Positions 1-10,525 of a stretch of DNA of 64,000 nucleotides are shown piece after piece. This stretch comes from Planococcus citri (lineage: Eukaryota; Arthropoda; Insecta; Hemiptera; Pseudococcidae), in NCBI RefSeq assembly GCF_950023065.1, contig NC_088678.1, forward strand, positions 13,692,580 through 13,756,579, in the 5' to 3' direction. The notes under the pieces are model-generated. The model was not told where the DNA came from. It searched no databases and was given only the letters and a program-made list of their open reading frames with translations. The position numbers and the translations under genes are program-made. The first letter of the stretch is position 1, and every line of letters starts with the position of its first letter.

Positions 1-789
1 ACGAATGTTTTTGTAAAAGATGTTTGTGCGTTTTGGTTTTGAGAAAATTTTACTTTAGAACCTCAAGTTCAAAAAAAAAGAGAGAAAATCTTGGTATCTT
101 ATTTCAAAACAAATAAATACATATTCCTGTGAAACTGTCAAAACAAAATTTACTTGTTTGAAAACTCCAAAATTTTTATCTCACACTTTAAATTTTGAAA
201 AAAAAAAATCAAATTCAAAATGATTTCTGATTTTACTCTATTAATAGACTGATATACTCGAGTATGTTTAAAATTCTGATTTTTTTTTCAAATTGGCGTA
301 GAAATTGTTGTGAAAAAAGTTGACAAATTCAATTTATTTGCAGTCAATTTTCAACCTTTTTCCTCCAAATTTTGAATAATTTTAAAGTACTTCAATTTTA
401 ACATCTTTCACCTCGTTCAAAACATTTCAAACTTCATTGATCATTTGCTTCTCTGACCAAAAATAACTGTACTAGGATGGGGAGGGGAGGTTCCAAAACT
501 CAAAAATTTAAAAAAATGCAATTTATGAGCATTCAATTTCAGGTTTTGGAGGATGATTATTTCAATTTCATCGTCTACGTTTGCACCACTGACTAAAAAT
601 AACACCACAGAGTTTTTTTTAAAGGTTCATTTTTTGAACATTATTTACATCTAATAATTACTTATTGGGGGCAGGGCCTTCCGCAGGAATACTACCAGTA
701 CAATCTTAAGTATGGGGGGGAGGGTGGTGTAAATTCCAACACTAAATGAAAAACTTGAAACTAAAATTTAGCTATAAGAGGGGAGGGGC
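1..789. other. AT-rich sequence, no gene seen
   Basis: Low-complexity A/T-rich DNA with short T and A runs. I see no coding region, repeat boundary or RNA gene. Confidence 0.5.
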
Positions 790-1229
790 AGTTTGGCCAC
801 CCAGTGGTCCTTGCACCAGAGTAAGTGGGGGCCCCAGTTTTCGTTGGGGCTGCTGACTTAACAACCCAAGCACCAGACCAATGGCCCAGAGCTCCTAGGC
901 AATATCCCAGAATCGCTCCCACCTCTTCGGGGTTGAGGGAGTGGTCACCCTAGGATGTAGCCCATTTCCCTCTTTCGCGGATTTGGAGCAATCCCCGACC
1001 CGTCTTCCATTTTGGTGGTAAGCTTAGGAGGTCTCTGGGCATAACTGTACCCTTACCTACCTCAGAAAGAGATCTCCTACAGTAAGATTGCCCAAAAGAA
1101 TATGATTTTGTGGGAACACTTGGCCCCACTTTACATAATGGATAAAGTTGTGGAGTAATTTTGAATGCTGAGGATGGACACATACCGTAGGTTTCATCCA
1201 TCCTTCAGCTTAGGGCAGTGCTATAATTC
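790..1229 (-). other. Possible decayed coding remnant
   Basis: This stretch is more GC-rich than its left flank and holds an 83-codon minus-strand open frame (950-1201) that I do not recognise. It lies on the same strand as, and downstream of, the macro-domain remnant at 1586-2569, so it could be part of the same decayed gene or host repeat. No motif supports a function. Confidence 0.2.
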
Positions 1230-1479
1230 GATGGTGTTGTGGAAGAAGGGCCAAACTGCATTTTTAAAGATTGTTTTCTTTTGGAGGAACACTGCTTCAA
1301 CACCCAAAGTTGGAAAGGTAAAAGGGCCAAACTGTCTCACAGCTAAACTAAATGATACAGATAGGCTCTGAAACAGTTTGGCCTTTTTTATCTTTTCAAC
1401 TCTGGCTGTTATAGCACTGTTAACCAGAGTGAAAAAAATCTTGAGAAATGCAGTTTGGCCCTTCTTCCACAACACCATC
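1230..1479. repeat. Foldback/MITE-like inverted repeat
   Basis: The outer 31 bases (1230-1260) are repeated as an exact inverted copy at 1449-1479. A second, inner inverted pair contains GGGCCAAACTG (about 1325) and CAGTTTGGCC (about 1375). The arms make both strands read the same short peptide, so the overlapping open frames are a symmetry artefact. I see no clear target duplication. Confidence 0.7.
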
Positions 1480-1585
1480 TATGCACATCCATTGTACTAT
1501 GCAAATTAAATTAAAATAAGGTTATATTTGGGGAGAATATTTGATAATTTGTTACACTATTATATGTAGCTATTTACAAGTGATA

Positions 1586-2569
1586 TTAATTAGTTTTAGA
1601 GCAGGTGTTGGGGGAGGTCCAATTACACACCTCAATGTTGATAGGTATCTCCCTGGATTCTCTCACAATGATTGACCATACCTGGCCCCAGTCAAGATGG
1701 TCCAGCCCACATCCAATCTGTGGGATAGTGAGTTTAAGTACATTCCCTGGCAAGATTTTTGATGCCAAGGGAGAAGTTCTTAATGTTGGTTTGTCATCGT
1801 AGTGGATTTTTGTGACGATGCTAGTGATGGGCCGATTATTAATCAATTAAACGGCCTGAAAAATAATCGTTTGACGATTATCATTTTCTCTTTCAATTAA
1901 TTGATTATTTTTTTTAAATAATCAATTTGATCAATTTTTTTTTTATTGGGTAATTGGTGTAAATTTCAACACAATCTTGCGTTTTTTGGCATTAAAATTG
2001 AAAAAGGATAATTTTCAAAACCATAAAAACGGAAATATTGACCAATTGATTTAGTATTTTTGAAATTTTCTCCGGAATAATCACATTTTTGTCATTCTTT
2101 GTTATTTCACTTTTATGTTTTTTCAGCAATTTTGAACATTTTAAGCGATAAAAAAATAATCGATTTAATCAATTATTTTATCACCGATTAATCGGAGTCG
2201 CGATTATTTTTTCTGCCAATTAATTAATTTTTGATTACCTATATCAAAATAATTGATTTTGCCCAACACTAGATGATGCGGAATATTATGTAGTGACCCT
2301 GGCTCAATCTTCCTTCAATTTTACGCTTTAGAGTTGCCACTTCTCCCACATTGTGTGGTTGGGTCAGCAGCATCTCACTACCTCCAAAGTGGTGGATGAA
2401 GTCCCTCGCTATCCCAGCAGACATTTTGAGGTATTGTCTGACACAGTGTGCCAGTGCAAACGAGGGGCCTTGTAGAAATACAAATGTCCTCATTGGCTTC
2501 CTCCAATGTGAGTACGCCGTTGGACTCAACCGCTGTTAAAGCCATATTTCCCAAGCTTCTTCTCCTCAT
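1586..2569 (-). pseudogene. OARD1/TARG1-like macro-domain remnant
   Basis: Two minus-strand pieces, 2529-2280 and 1813-1586, read in one frame once the MITE at 1822-2271 and one copy of its target duplication are ignored. The first holds SFALAHCV, KMSAGIA and FGG followed by NVGEVATLKR; the second holds a VTK.HYDDKPT-type segment, then IPQIGCGLDHLDW. These match, in order, the ADP-ribose-binding segments of the OARD1 (TARG1/C6orf130) macro-domain family, which removes ADP-ribose from acidic residues. The likely N-terminal part (VLTLEEANEDI, up to 2569) is in another frame, implying a frameshift near 2490. With the insertion this copy looks inactive. It could be a host duplicate or cargo of a mobile element; the 290-bp palindrome lies just upstream. 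Confidence 0.72.
1822..2271. mobile_element. hAT-type MITE
   Basis: The terminal inverted repeats are TAGTGATGGGC at the left and GCCCAACACTA at the right. They are flanked by 8-bp direct repeats GACGATGC (1814-1821) and GATGATGC (2272-2279), one mismatch. The interior is made of AATCAATT/AATTGATT-type motifs and codes for nothing. It interrupts the macro-domain remnant. Confidence 0.85.
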
Positions 2570-2603
2570 TACTACTGCAGCAGAGGAGACGAGTTGGGTC
2601 TCA

Positions 2604-2894
2604 ACCTTAGAACATTTAGAATTAACATAGAAGGCTCGATGTGATGCCAGGAGTCGTCAAACATTAATGTGGCATATCGTGCCTGTTGACGCGTTTCACT
2701 ACCCCACTTCAGCTAATGATATCACCGCAGTTGCCTGTGATGCGCATCACAGGCAACCGCCGGGATATCATTAGCTGAAGTGGGGTAGTGAAATGCGTCA
2801 ATAGGCACGATATGCCACATTATGTTTGACGAAGGAATCCTGTACAGTGGTATAGCGAACGAGCCTTCTATGTTAATTCTAAATGTTCTAAGGT
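2604..2894. repeat. Large palindrome (foldback element)
   Basis: Arms at about 2604-2743 and 2744-2894 are near-identical inverted copies. They meet at ATGCGCAT (2740-2747) with essentially no spacer; the right arm carries about 11 extra bases. The ends read ACCTTAGAACA and its complement. It would extrude as a long cruciform or hairpin. I found no convincing target duplication. Confidence 0.8.
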
Positions 2895-3218
2895 CTTAAC
2901 ATCACAAAGTGTTGGTTTGTGCATGTCAAGATATTGTTTATAAGGGAGAACCCCCACACTGGCAGCACTGACTGGGGCATACAATCGCTCTTGGAACCCA
3001 CGAAGCACCAGGTATTGCATAGCGGGTATGTAGGCGTGGTCACTGAATAACAGGGAGTATGGATGTTCCAGGCCACCTTGAGTGAGCAACTGTCTCTGGG
3101 CTCTTGCAATTATCCTCCTGGGTTCAGCCTCTATTGATGCCTCTTCCCAGTGCTGGTATGCCACGGAAGTACTCCACAAGAGTAAGGAGGGAGCGGAACC
3201 GCAATTCAGAATTTTCAA
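2895..3218 (-). CDS. Unrecognised minus-strand ORF, likely remnant
   Basis: An open frame of about 108 codons outside the palindrome arm (it continues about nine codons into the arm). I do not recognise the protein. It is moderately basic and has no signal peptide or membrane segment. Position and strand suggest it was once upstream of the macro-domain frame, either as a separate exon or as part of a mobile-element protein. It may be a chance frame in decayed coding DNA. Confidence 0.3.
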
Positions 3219-3520
3219 ATTTTCACCTCCCCTTCGGATCTATTTGAGGGTTTGGTGCGAAATAGTCTTCGAAAATGAATTTTGTGTTCTCCAAAACCCG
3301 AACTTTGATAGTACCTATTTATGTATGATGTATTTTTTTTATTTTTAAAATTTTCGCCTTGGAGTTCATTTTTGGGCTTAGGGTTGATTAGTCTTCAAAA
3401 ATGAATTCAGCGCCTTGAAAAGCCTGACTTTGTTAGCCATGCATTTTTAGAAAATGTGTAATTTTGTGCCCCTATTTTAGGCTCATTTTGGGGTTTGGGA
3501 GTCAACTTATCATTAACGAA
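3200..3520. repeat. Diverged tandem repeat, about 125 bp unit
   Basis: Two units plus a partial third share the order TTTTCRCC..., then GGGTTTGG/GGGTTGA, then AGTCTTCRAAAATGAATT, then AACTTTG/GACTTTG. Copies start near 3220, 3350 and 3465. Divergence is high, so this is an old duplication. Confidence 0.5.
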
Positions 3521-4415
3521 GTTTCACTTTCTTACGTATGCAAGACTGAGACTGTGCAAGACTAAAGGCTTGTCTGACTAAATTTTTCATTTGGATCACT
3601 ATGATGAGGACACTGACCTATGACATTATAGTCACGTTGGATATTTTTTTATAAACGTAAATTTTTTACCTAAATAATATTACGTTTTTTCTGCTTTTAC
3701 ACAGCTATAATTTTCGTTCATTTTCTTCCAATATTTTACGTAGTACATATTTGATCCCTATTGAATTTTGTTTTCCAAAATAAAAAATTTGTCGAAAATC
3801 TAAAAACAACTCGAGCTTACTAAAAATTTGAATTTTCGTTCTCCAGCACTCGTATATTCTCTATCCGAGCCTCGCCGCGAATTTCACGAATTCGTGATCA
3901 AGTACTACGCGCACGAGACTATTACAAATAAAACATTACTATGGAGACGTGTTTTTATATATTTTTGTGTATTATTTTTTTGTTACAGGATTTCCTCGCT
4001 TCTTTTTCCTCCCATCATCATCAACACCCTCGTGGCATAAAGAAACCACCTCACCACCGTACGAATACTTTTGCTCTCGTCTTGGGGTAATTTTCATTTC
4101 ATCGAAATCAGCCGTTGTTATACTCGTATAGTAAGATGGAGCAAGGCGGCGGGGCGCTTGCGCGAGACTGTTGGCAGATAAGCGATACATAATCTCGAAG
4201 CATACCGCTTGTTGAATCGTCAGTTGGTATTATCGAGTCGCTTCAGTAGTTTTATCGTTACGTGCGGGTACGAGATTACGATATCGTGGACGTAATAATA
4301 TTACGACTACGTAATCCACAAAATTCGATCGGTTCGTGTGAAAATTCGGCTTACGAGATGTGAATCGCTATAGATCGAGAATTGTGTCGCGTCGGTGATT
4401 TTATAGGGGGCAATT
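3521..4415 (+). other. Upstream region and probable 5' UTR of host gene
   Basis: The left half is AT-rich with nothing recognisable. From about 4130 the sequence becomes rich in CpG (GCGGGGCGCTTGCGCG and many TCG/CGA words), which continues into the exon at 4416. This looks like a promoter and 5' UTR. An arthropod-type initiator TCAGT lies at 4220-4224, but I see no TATA box at the right distance, so no start site is assigned. Confidence 0.4.
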
Positions 4416-4922
4416 ATGAAAGCGAGCTCTAGACGATCATCGATGATCAACATGGATACCAGTTTGTCGACGTTTTCCGAAAGCTTCTATAGGTTGTTTA
4501 ATAACCTAAACGAAGATGCCGAAGAATCGTTGGTATCGTTACTGGAGGAAAAAGTCATACCGAAGAGCGAAAAAGAAGAGAAAATATTCAAAGAATCGTA
4601 CAAAAGACCTAAAACATTGATGGTCGATCGAACCTACGAAACACGTAGATCATTCCATAGAAAACGAAAAGATAATTCGGAGGATCAGTTTCTAAAAACG
4701 TACGAATACTACGAATCGCTTCATTCGCCAGCTGTCGCTCGAAGACGTTCTTCATCCATCGCTGTTCCTCAGCCGACCATCGAAGTATCAAATTTCCTAC
4801 ACGCTGATAAACCTCCACGTTCCGTATCACCTCGCCCCACCGGGGGCAGAAAATGCGCCATTACGACGGCCACTCCGCAGAGAAATCGGACAGCTTCGAT
4901 GCCCACTGTTTCCAGGCAAAAG
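4416..4922 (+). CDS. First coding exon of a host gene (unrecognised)
   Basis: The exon encodes 169 codons from ATG 4416 and ends at a strong 5' splice donor, AAAAG|GTAAGC, with the break at 4922/4923 in phase 0. The peptide is rich in Ser, Arg and Glu. It includes an acidic stretch (NEDAEESLVSLLEEKV), basophilic-kinase-like RRRSSS and RTASMP sites, and SVSPRPTGG. This looks like a disordered regulatory N-terminus. Codon use and CpG content differ from the surrounding repeats. No downstream exon is recognisable here, so the partner exons must lie beyond a very long intron or on the far side of the window. An alternative start at a nearby internal ATG (4445) is possible. I do not recognise the family. 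Confidence 0.6.
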
Positions 4923-7007
4923 GTAAGCTTCAATGTTTCAAAATTTCATACATACCACAGAGGATTTCATCGCCATATCCCAAGGTATCGGATGTTGTGT
5001 TTTTTTTCCCCCTCACTATGTCTTTTCGACGAGCACGTATCTTGAGGCGGAAATGGTACCTCGGTAATCCCAAAGTAAAACTGTGGCTCGTATTTGTAAT
5101 ACTGTCACGTACCCTGTCGACCTATTAAAAGACCGCCATTGGGGAAATTATCGCGCCTAAAAATATAATTAAAGTAATCGTATGGATCCGGTATGGAAAA
5201 AAAATCACACCGAGAGAGAAGCCGTAGATCAATTTAGACGGATTTCGGATTTAAATTTTATTTCATTCGCCTCCTCATCCTCCTCGTCTTGCTCTCCGCT
5301 CGTTGAAGGTGAGAGCGTTAAAAGTCGCTGGTGGTGTTTCGTTCGCTGTACGGGATTGTTACTGGATTTTTTTCATCTTTGCAGTGTTTTTTTTTTTGCC
5401 AATCTAAACGTAAGAACGGGATTATCGAGACACCTGGTGTCAAAGGTAGAAAACCCATTTTATCCCCTCGAGATACGAAAACGTTCTAATTTCCTCGAAC
5501 AATTCAATTTTTTCACTTAAAAAGTACCATCATGAACAAAAAATACCCCCCACCCCCCTTTTACACTCGTACTTTGGCACCGACGACGACGAACGGAGCA
5601 TTCGCGTATATATTTTAACGTGTTTATTTCAAAAGCCTTCGCACAGAGAGTCTACGCAATCCCAAAAGGCACCTAAGTATACCGAGTTCTTAAACGGTGT
5701 AAAAATTAAATTTTCAAACCATCAAATATTTAAAAGGTAAATGCGTCGGAGATACTACGAATACCATTTAACCCACTCATTCGGTTATATATGATATCGT
5801 TTCATAGAAATTGAACTCTTTTTTTTCGAACTACTTTACCATATACTATGCGAATAAACTTGTATAGGGATCTTTTCAACTTAAGTGGCCAGATAATTGG
5901 CTCGCAGTCTCGTACAGACCACAACAACAACATGCAAATCTGCGGTAAACCGAGCTATGAGTATAATACTCGTAATACCAAAGGTGGATCGAACCATTAC
6001 CACCTTCTTGTTGTAGGTATCGAATATGCAAATAATTGAACGAGTTTTTCGTCCTGCCGTATTGTACATACAAATACCTTACCTTATATACGTACTTTAG
6101 TTCTCTTATTCTTATTCTTTTTTTCATCCTCGTTTTCCCTTGCGCTGGCATCGAGTTTTATCATCTGCATTTTATTGGATTTTTACTGTAGTTATAAAAT
6201 TGTATTTTAAAATGGCTCATCAAATGTAAAATCCCTCACAATTGATTTTATTTTTTATGTCAACTTTGTTGGATTTCGTGTCGCGATGAGAAAGTTTTTT
6301 ACTTACGAGGAGGGCTGGTAATTTAGTTGTAGAGAGTTACCTGGGTACTTAAATTGGAAAAAAACGCAAGCAGGTAGATGTAAAAACACTATAAAAAGAG
6401 CATAGAAAGCTAAATATAGAAATCCGGTCTTTGTTCAGAAATTTTCAAATTGGATTTACGATAAAAGTTGGTTCTCAGAATTGAATAATTTTTTTTTCAA
6501 TTTTACTCCTCACCCTTTTCAGTCACTTTGCCTGTTGCTAAACGTAAGTTTTCAGGTTGTTTTTTTGGAAGTTTAAGTAGGTTATTCTAACACGAGACGT
6601 AGCTTATCCTAATCTACAGATAAATTTTGGAACCAAACAATAGAAAAATCAAAAAAGTGTCCAAAAATGCATCACCCGTCCAAATTTTAAGAGCTAGGTA
6701 AATATCATTTTCCAATTTTTGGTGAATTTTTGAACATTCCAACTTGATTAATTTTTTTATTTTAAAAACGCAAATGTGATGAAATCGGGGTAGAATGTAG
6801 AGTTTGTATCCTATTTTCAACCTACTAGATTAAGTGAGGGTAATTTTGAGCCATTCTGGGGGTCTCGTCAATGGATTTGTGTGTTAATTAGTTTTCGAAA
6901 AATATTGTCAAAATATTGCAATAGAAAAATGTCAAAATGAAATTCAGTCAATTTTAAAAACCTCGATGTGAAATCAAACTTCAGTTTTTTCACGTATGTA
7001 AGTGCCT
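4923..7007. other. Intron-like DNA, no gene seen
   Basis: This follows the splice donor at 4923. It contains short open frames without motifs or splice context, pyrimidine-rich strings and AT-rich DNA. Nothing is supportable as a gene. Confidence 0.5.
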
Positions 7008-7543
7008 TCTTCTTCTTGGTGCCGTTTCACCCCTCCAGGGGTATTGTGACTATGATGCAACGACTGCCGTTTCTGTGACACGATACACCAGCTCCCTCCA
7101 TGCAGCTGTCTCTATTTAGGGCGCTCCTGACGCAAGCTGGGAAGCTGCGTCCAATGGTTTTCCGAATGGAGTCTGTCCATCTTGTGGGGGATCGTCCTCG
7201 TTCTCTTGTTCCCTCAACCTGGCCTTGGATGAACAGGGACTCCGTGGCATCTGCCCTTGTGACATGCCCAAAATATTAGAGGATTCTGCTGTGTACCACT
7301 GCCTACAATCTTTTCTGGACACAGATTTCTCCTAGGACAGACACGTTGTTGGTCCTTTTCTCTGTCCATAGGATCTGAAGCATTCTCCTGCAGCACCACA
7401 TCTCAAGAGCATCAATTTTTCTTCTGTCTCCCTCACGTACTGTCCAAGTTTCCGAAGCGTAGAGAAACACAGAGAAAACTAGAGCATTTACCAGCCTTAT
7501 CTTCAGAGCCTTGCTCACTGCTGTGTCTGACCATATCTTCTTT
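7008..7543 (-). pseudogene. Non-LTR retrotransposon, 3' part of ORF2
   Basis: Read on the minus strand, this is the C-terminal part of a non-LTR endonuclease/reverse-transcriptase protein. It shows YASETWTVREGDRRKIDALE, CCRRML and, after frame breaks, YFGHVTR and RGRSPTRWTDSIRK. These are typical of the tail of RTE/CR1-related 'endonuclease-reverse transcriptase' proteins. The 3' end is an AAG-rich run (about 7008-7020), like the short simple-repeat tails of RTE-type elements. It is the downstream half of the element whose RT half is at 27099-27612. The two halves were separated by the Penelope insertion and the frame matches across the 11-bp duplication. Several stops make it inactive. Confidence 0.8.
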
Positions 7544-7760
7544 ATTGAAGAGTTTTTTGAAAAAAAAAACACGAGAAAATAGGTACATTTTAACTTGATA
7601 AGAAATATTTTATATCCACGAAATTACACCTTCAACGTTTTGGCACACAGTGCCTTCATCAGGTGATGCAAAAAGACTGAACACTAGTGGAATAATACAA
7701 GTACGTAGAATCGAGTAAAGGAGATAAAAATACCTAATTGAATTGTACCAGAGCTTTATA
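7544..7760 (-). repeat. Penelope pseudo-LTR, left inverted copy
   Basis: This is the inverted complement of the right repeat (10049-10225 continued at 27005-27042). On the minus strand it carries a hammerhead-like CTGATGA (7656-7662), but the second core element reads AAAA (7638-7641) instead of GAAA, so this ribozyme copy is probably dead. Confidence 0.85.
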
Positions 7761-8225
7761 CATAATTTTAAGGATGAAATTATGTTTGTTAGAAAATATG
7801 TAGATGACAGCCTATTTTATGTTAGAAAAGACAAAATTGATAAGCTTTTTGAATTTGCAAATTCTCTGCATAATAGTATAAATTTCACGATTGAAAAGGA
7901 AAACTCTAGTGTTATTTTGTTTCTAGATGTGCAGATTATAACTACTGAGGACCTTTTTTTGACCAAACACTACACCAAACCCATAGCTAGTGGCAGATTG
8001 GTGAATTTTCATTCGTTTCAACCTGCTAAACAAAAAATTAATGTTTTGAAAAATGTCATGGACAGGGTTCTTGGTCTCTCCAATGCCAGTTTTTATAAAG
8101 AAAAAATTGATGAAATTTACAACGTAGCTTTAGCCAATGATTATCCGTTCAAAATGATAGAATCTCAAGTAAAAGCTTTCTTTCAACAAAAAACTTCCTC
8201 TATTACTCACTCACTCTGGCAATAA
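7743..8225 (+). pseudogene. Penelope reverse transcriptase, C-terminal palm part
   Basis: The frame contains RKYVDDSLFYV, the catalytic YVDD box of the RT palm. It is followed by LDVQI, TKHYTKPIASGRL and a VLKNVMDRVL segment. Penelope RTs, which are related to telomerase, have this order. The finger and N-terminal parts are missing because the copy is 5'-truncated into the terminal repeat. The frame stops at 8225, ten bases before the foreign insert, so the thumb and linker to the nuclease are lost. It cannot make an active enzyme. Confidence 0.85.
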
Positions 8226-8235
8226 ACCAAAAAAC

Positions 8236-9774
8236 CCGACAAGCCACCTCTACACAATCTTGAAAAAAAAATAGGGTCGAGTTGACTCAAATTTTAAGTC
8301 AAATTTGAATCAATTTATTTCCTTTTCATCATTTTTTTCGGCATAAAATCGACCAATTCTCGAACATTATTGGTATAAAATTGACCCAAATTTACCATCA
8401 AGCATATTTCATATTGAGCATCGCCACATATTTTGTGTCGATAATTCGAAGAGTGTGTGTAGTTTTTCAGTTGATTTTTCAACACTTTTTTGTGATTTGA
8501 TGCAAAATAGACTCAATATCTGTGTCAATGGTTTCGAGTACATTCTATTGACACATTTTTCTGATCAATTTTGTGTCGAGCTTATGAAAAACGACCTTAA
8601 ATCTTCAGAAAATTGCTCTTCATATTCTAGTGCATATTAATGCAAATACATAATATTATATTGTGAATTGATATTTAAAATGATTTGATGGGAAAAATCC
8701 CTGCTCCTCGACTCTTTCTTGACTCAAAAATTGGATCTAGATGACCCCTTAGAAATGAAGTGAAATGTTATAACACTTCTTTTCTCCAACATTGAAGTTT
8801 TTTGAAAAACTACTTATAGTTTTTGCTACACACTTTATCTGTGAGTAGTAAAATGATGTCAGCGATAAATAATTTATGTCTATTTTTTATCAATTTTTGG
8901 TCTACTTTTACTACTACTGTGCTGCTAATCAACCATAAAATTTTGAAGCGATTTTCATACTATTTTCATTTCTCAGCAAAAATGAGTCAAAATCAACTCC
9001 AACTTCAATGTGCAGAAAAAATTTTATATTTTTAAGAAAAAAATTGATGAATATTTTGTGACAAGTTTTGACTATTTTCAATTCATTGAAAAATCGATGA
9101 AAAATTGATTCAAATTTTGAAGCTTAAAAAAACAATTGACTACAACAGCACACATATGCATTAATTTTTAATCAATTTTCTCGCCATTTTCATTTCTAAG
9201 TGATGAAAAATAGATCCAACTTATGATTTAAAAAGTAATCAATTTTACTACCATTTTGCAACAATTTTGAATCAATTTTTCACATATTTTCATTCGAGCA
9301 AAAAATTGGTAAAAAATCGATCCAGCATTGAAATTTTAAAAAAGGCATCGATTATGATATCACAAATTTAGAACAATTTTTAATCAATTTTCACATCATT
9401 TTTATGACTTGGTAAAAATCGTCCTATAATATTGACTTCAACTTTTGTTTGCATAATTGATGCCTATAAAGAAAACAAAATCAACAAACATTTGCAGTCA
9501 AGTTTAGGTCCTCAGCAAGAAATCGACCTGAAATCGATTTGAATTTTCATCATGAAATTGTGATCGATTCAAGTACTACAATAAAGGATGATTTGGGGTC
9601 AAGTTTCCATCAATCTTACATTTTTTTAAAAAATTGTTGAAAACTATCAGTTAAGTAATTATTTTTATATTTTTTGTCGATTCTCAAAACTGTCAAAAAA
9701 ATGATCAAAAATATTTGCCGATTTCTACTCGATCAAAACTCGACCTCAAACTGAAAGTCGAGATGGTTTGTCGG
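8236..9774. mobile_element. MITE-like insert within the Penelope element
   Basis: The ends are imperfect inverted repeats: CCGACAAGCCACCTC at 8236-8250 and GAGATGGTTTGTCGG at 9760-9774, with GGTCGAG/CTCGACC just inside. About 1.5 kb of AT-rich DNA separates the RT and GIY-YIG parts. It is dominated by ATCAATTTT, TTGAATCAATTT and AAAATTGA words and has no meaningful ORF. No clear target duplication is visible, so the superfamily is unassigned. Confidence 0.6.
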
Positions 9775-10075
9775 CTGTAACAACTGTAATGTTGATTACA
9801 TTGGTGAGTCGAAACAGCATCTCCGAGACAGACTCTATAGGCACAATTTGGATGTTGGAAATGGAAAAACTAATACTGCTCTCTCTGAACATTCTGTAAA
9901 ATACAATCATAAATTTAATTTTGACCAAGCTAAAATTTTACACAGGGGTTGTGGGAATTTGCAAAAGAGAAAAACTACCGAGGTCCTACATATTTTAAGT
10001 AATCCGAATTGTATCAACAAAAAGACCGATGTGTCAGGCTTCAACTCGTATAAAGCTCTGGTACAATTCAATTAG
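9761..10075 (+). pseudogene. GIY-YIG endonuclease domain of Penelope element
   Basis: The frame reads GCNNCNVDYIGES, the Cys-rich lead-in and YIG(E) box (codons at 9794-9808). It is followed by HLRDRLYRH with the conserved Arg/His and by ALSEH...NHKFNFDQAKILH, as in Penelope C-terminal endonucleases, which nick the target. The frame ends at 10075, just inside the right terminal repeat. It is detached from its RT by the MITE-like insert. Confidence 0.85.
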
Positions 10076-10225
10076 GTATTTTTATCTCTTTTACTTGATT
10101 CTACGTACTTGTATTATTCCACTAGTGTTCAGTCTTTTCGCATCACCTGATGAAGGCACTGTGTGCCGAAATGTTGTGTGTGTAATTTCATGAAAATAAA
10201 TATTTCTTATCAAGTTAAAATCTAC
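10049..10225 (+). repeat. Penelope pseudo-LTR, right copy (first part)
   Basis: Inverted match to 7544-7760. The errantivirus-type element inserted inside it; the remainder continues at 27005-27042 after the CTAC duplication. Confidence 0.85.
10147..10171 (+). ncRNA. Hammerhead ribozyme core (Penelope type)
   Basis: CTGATGA (10147-10153), a bulged A, a 5-bp stem II GGCAC/GTGCC with loop TGT, then GAAA (10168-10171). This is the invariant hammerhead core, which is known to occur in Penelope-like pseudo-LTRs. Stems I and III are weak here, so cleavage by this copy is uncertain. Confidence 0.65.
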
Positions 10226-10242
10226 TGTAATGACGAAAATAT

Positions 10243-10322
10243 ATAAACTGCCTAAACTATAAACCACCCAATCCATAAACTGACTAAGCCATAAGCTGAC
10301 TGAACTATAAACTGGCTAAACT
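10243..10322 (+). repeat. Five 16-bp tandem repeats in LTR U3
   Basis: Five consecutive 16-bp units of the type ATAAACTGNCTAANCT at 10243, 10259, 10275, 10291 and 10307, repeated in the 3' LTR at 26575-26654. Their place in U3 upstream of the TATA box suggests an enhancer array; this is inference. Confidence 0.8.
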
Positions 10323-10492
10323 ATCAGCAATCCGCTCCTGCCTTTACACAAGGCCAACTCCAGTAAAACATAGATATGGCGCTTCAAGTAGATTATCCTA
10401 TAACCCAGCTTTTCAATAACTTGCAACTTATGTATCAGCTCCGATTACTTATTGTCCAGGCTACTTGACCACCCTGGCACCTAAAAGTTCCG

Positions 10493-10525
10493 TATAAATA
10501 CTATCGAAATATTGGTTCATTCAGT
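10493..10525 (+). promoter_or_regulatory. LTR core promoter: TATA box plus initiator
   Basis: TATAAATA at 10493-10500 is followed 30 bp downstream by TCAGTCAGT, matching the arthropod initiator (TCAGT). The predicted transcript start is A10523, which makes the upstream part U3. Confidence 0.7.

Noticed and set aside
1165..1478. Two overlapping opposite-strand ORFs both starting with the same peptide
   Set aside because: They are produced by the exact inverted repeat at 1230-1479.
2604..3218. Parvovirus-like hairpin and capsid remnant
   Set aside because: Palindrome and ORF suggested it at first, but no parvoviral motif is present and the adjacent frame is a macro domain.
5182..5520. 112-codon frame downstream of the host exon
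   Set aside because: Ser/Phe-rich chance frame in pyrimidine-rich intron DNA, no acceptor and no motif.
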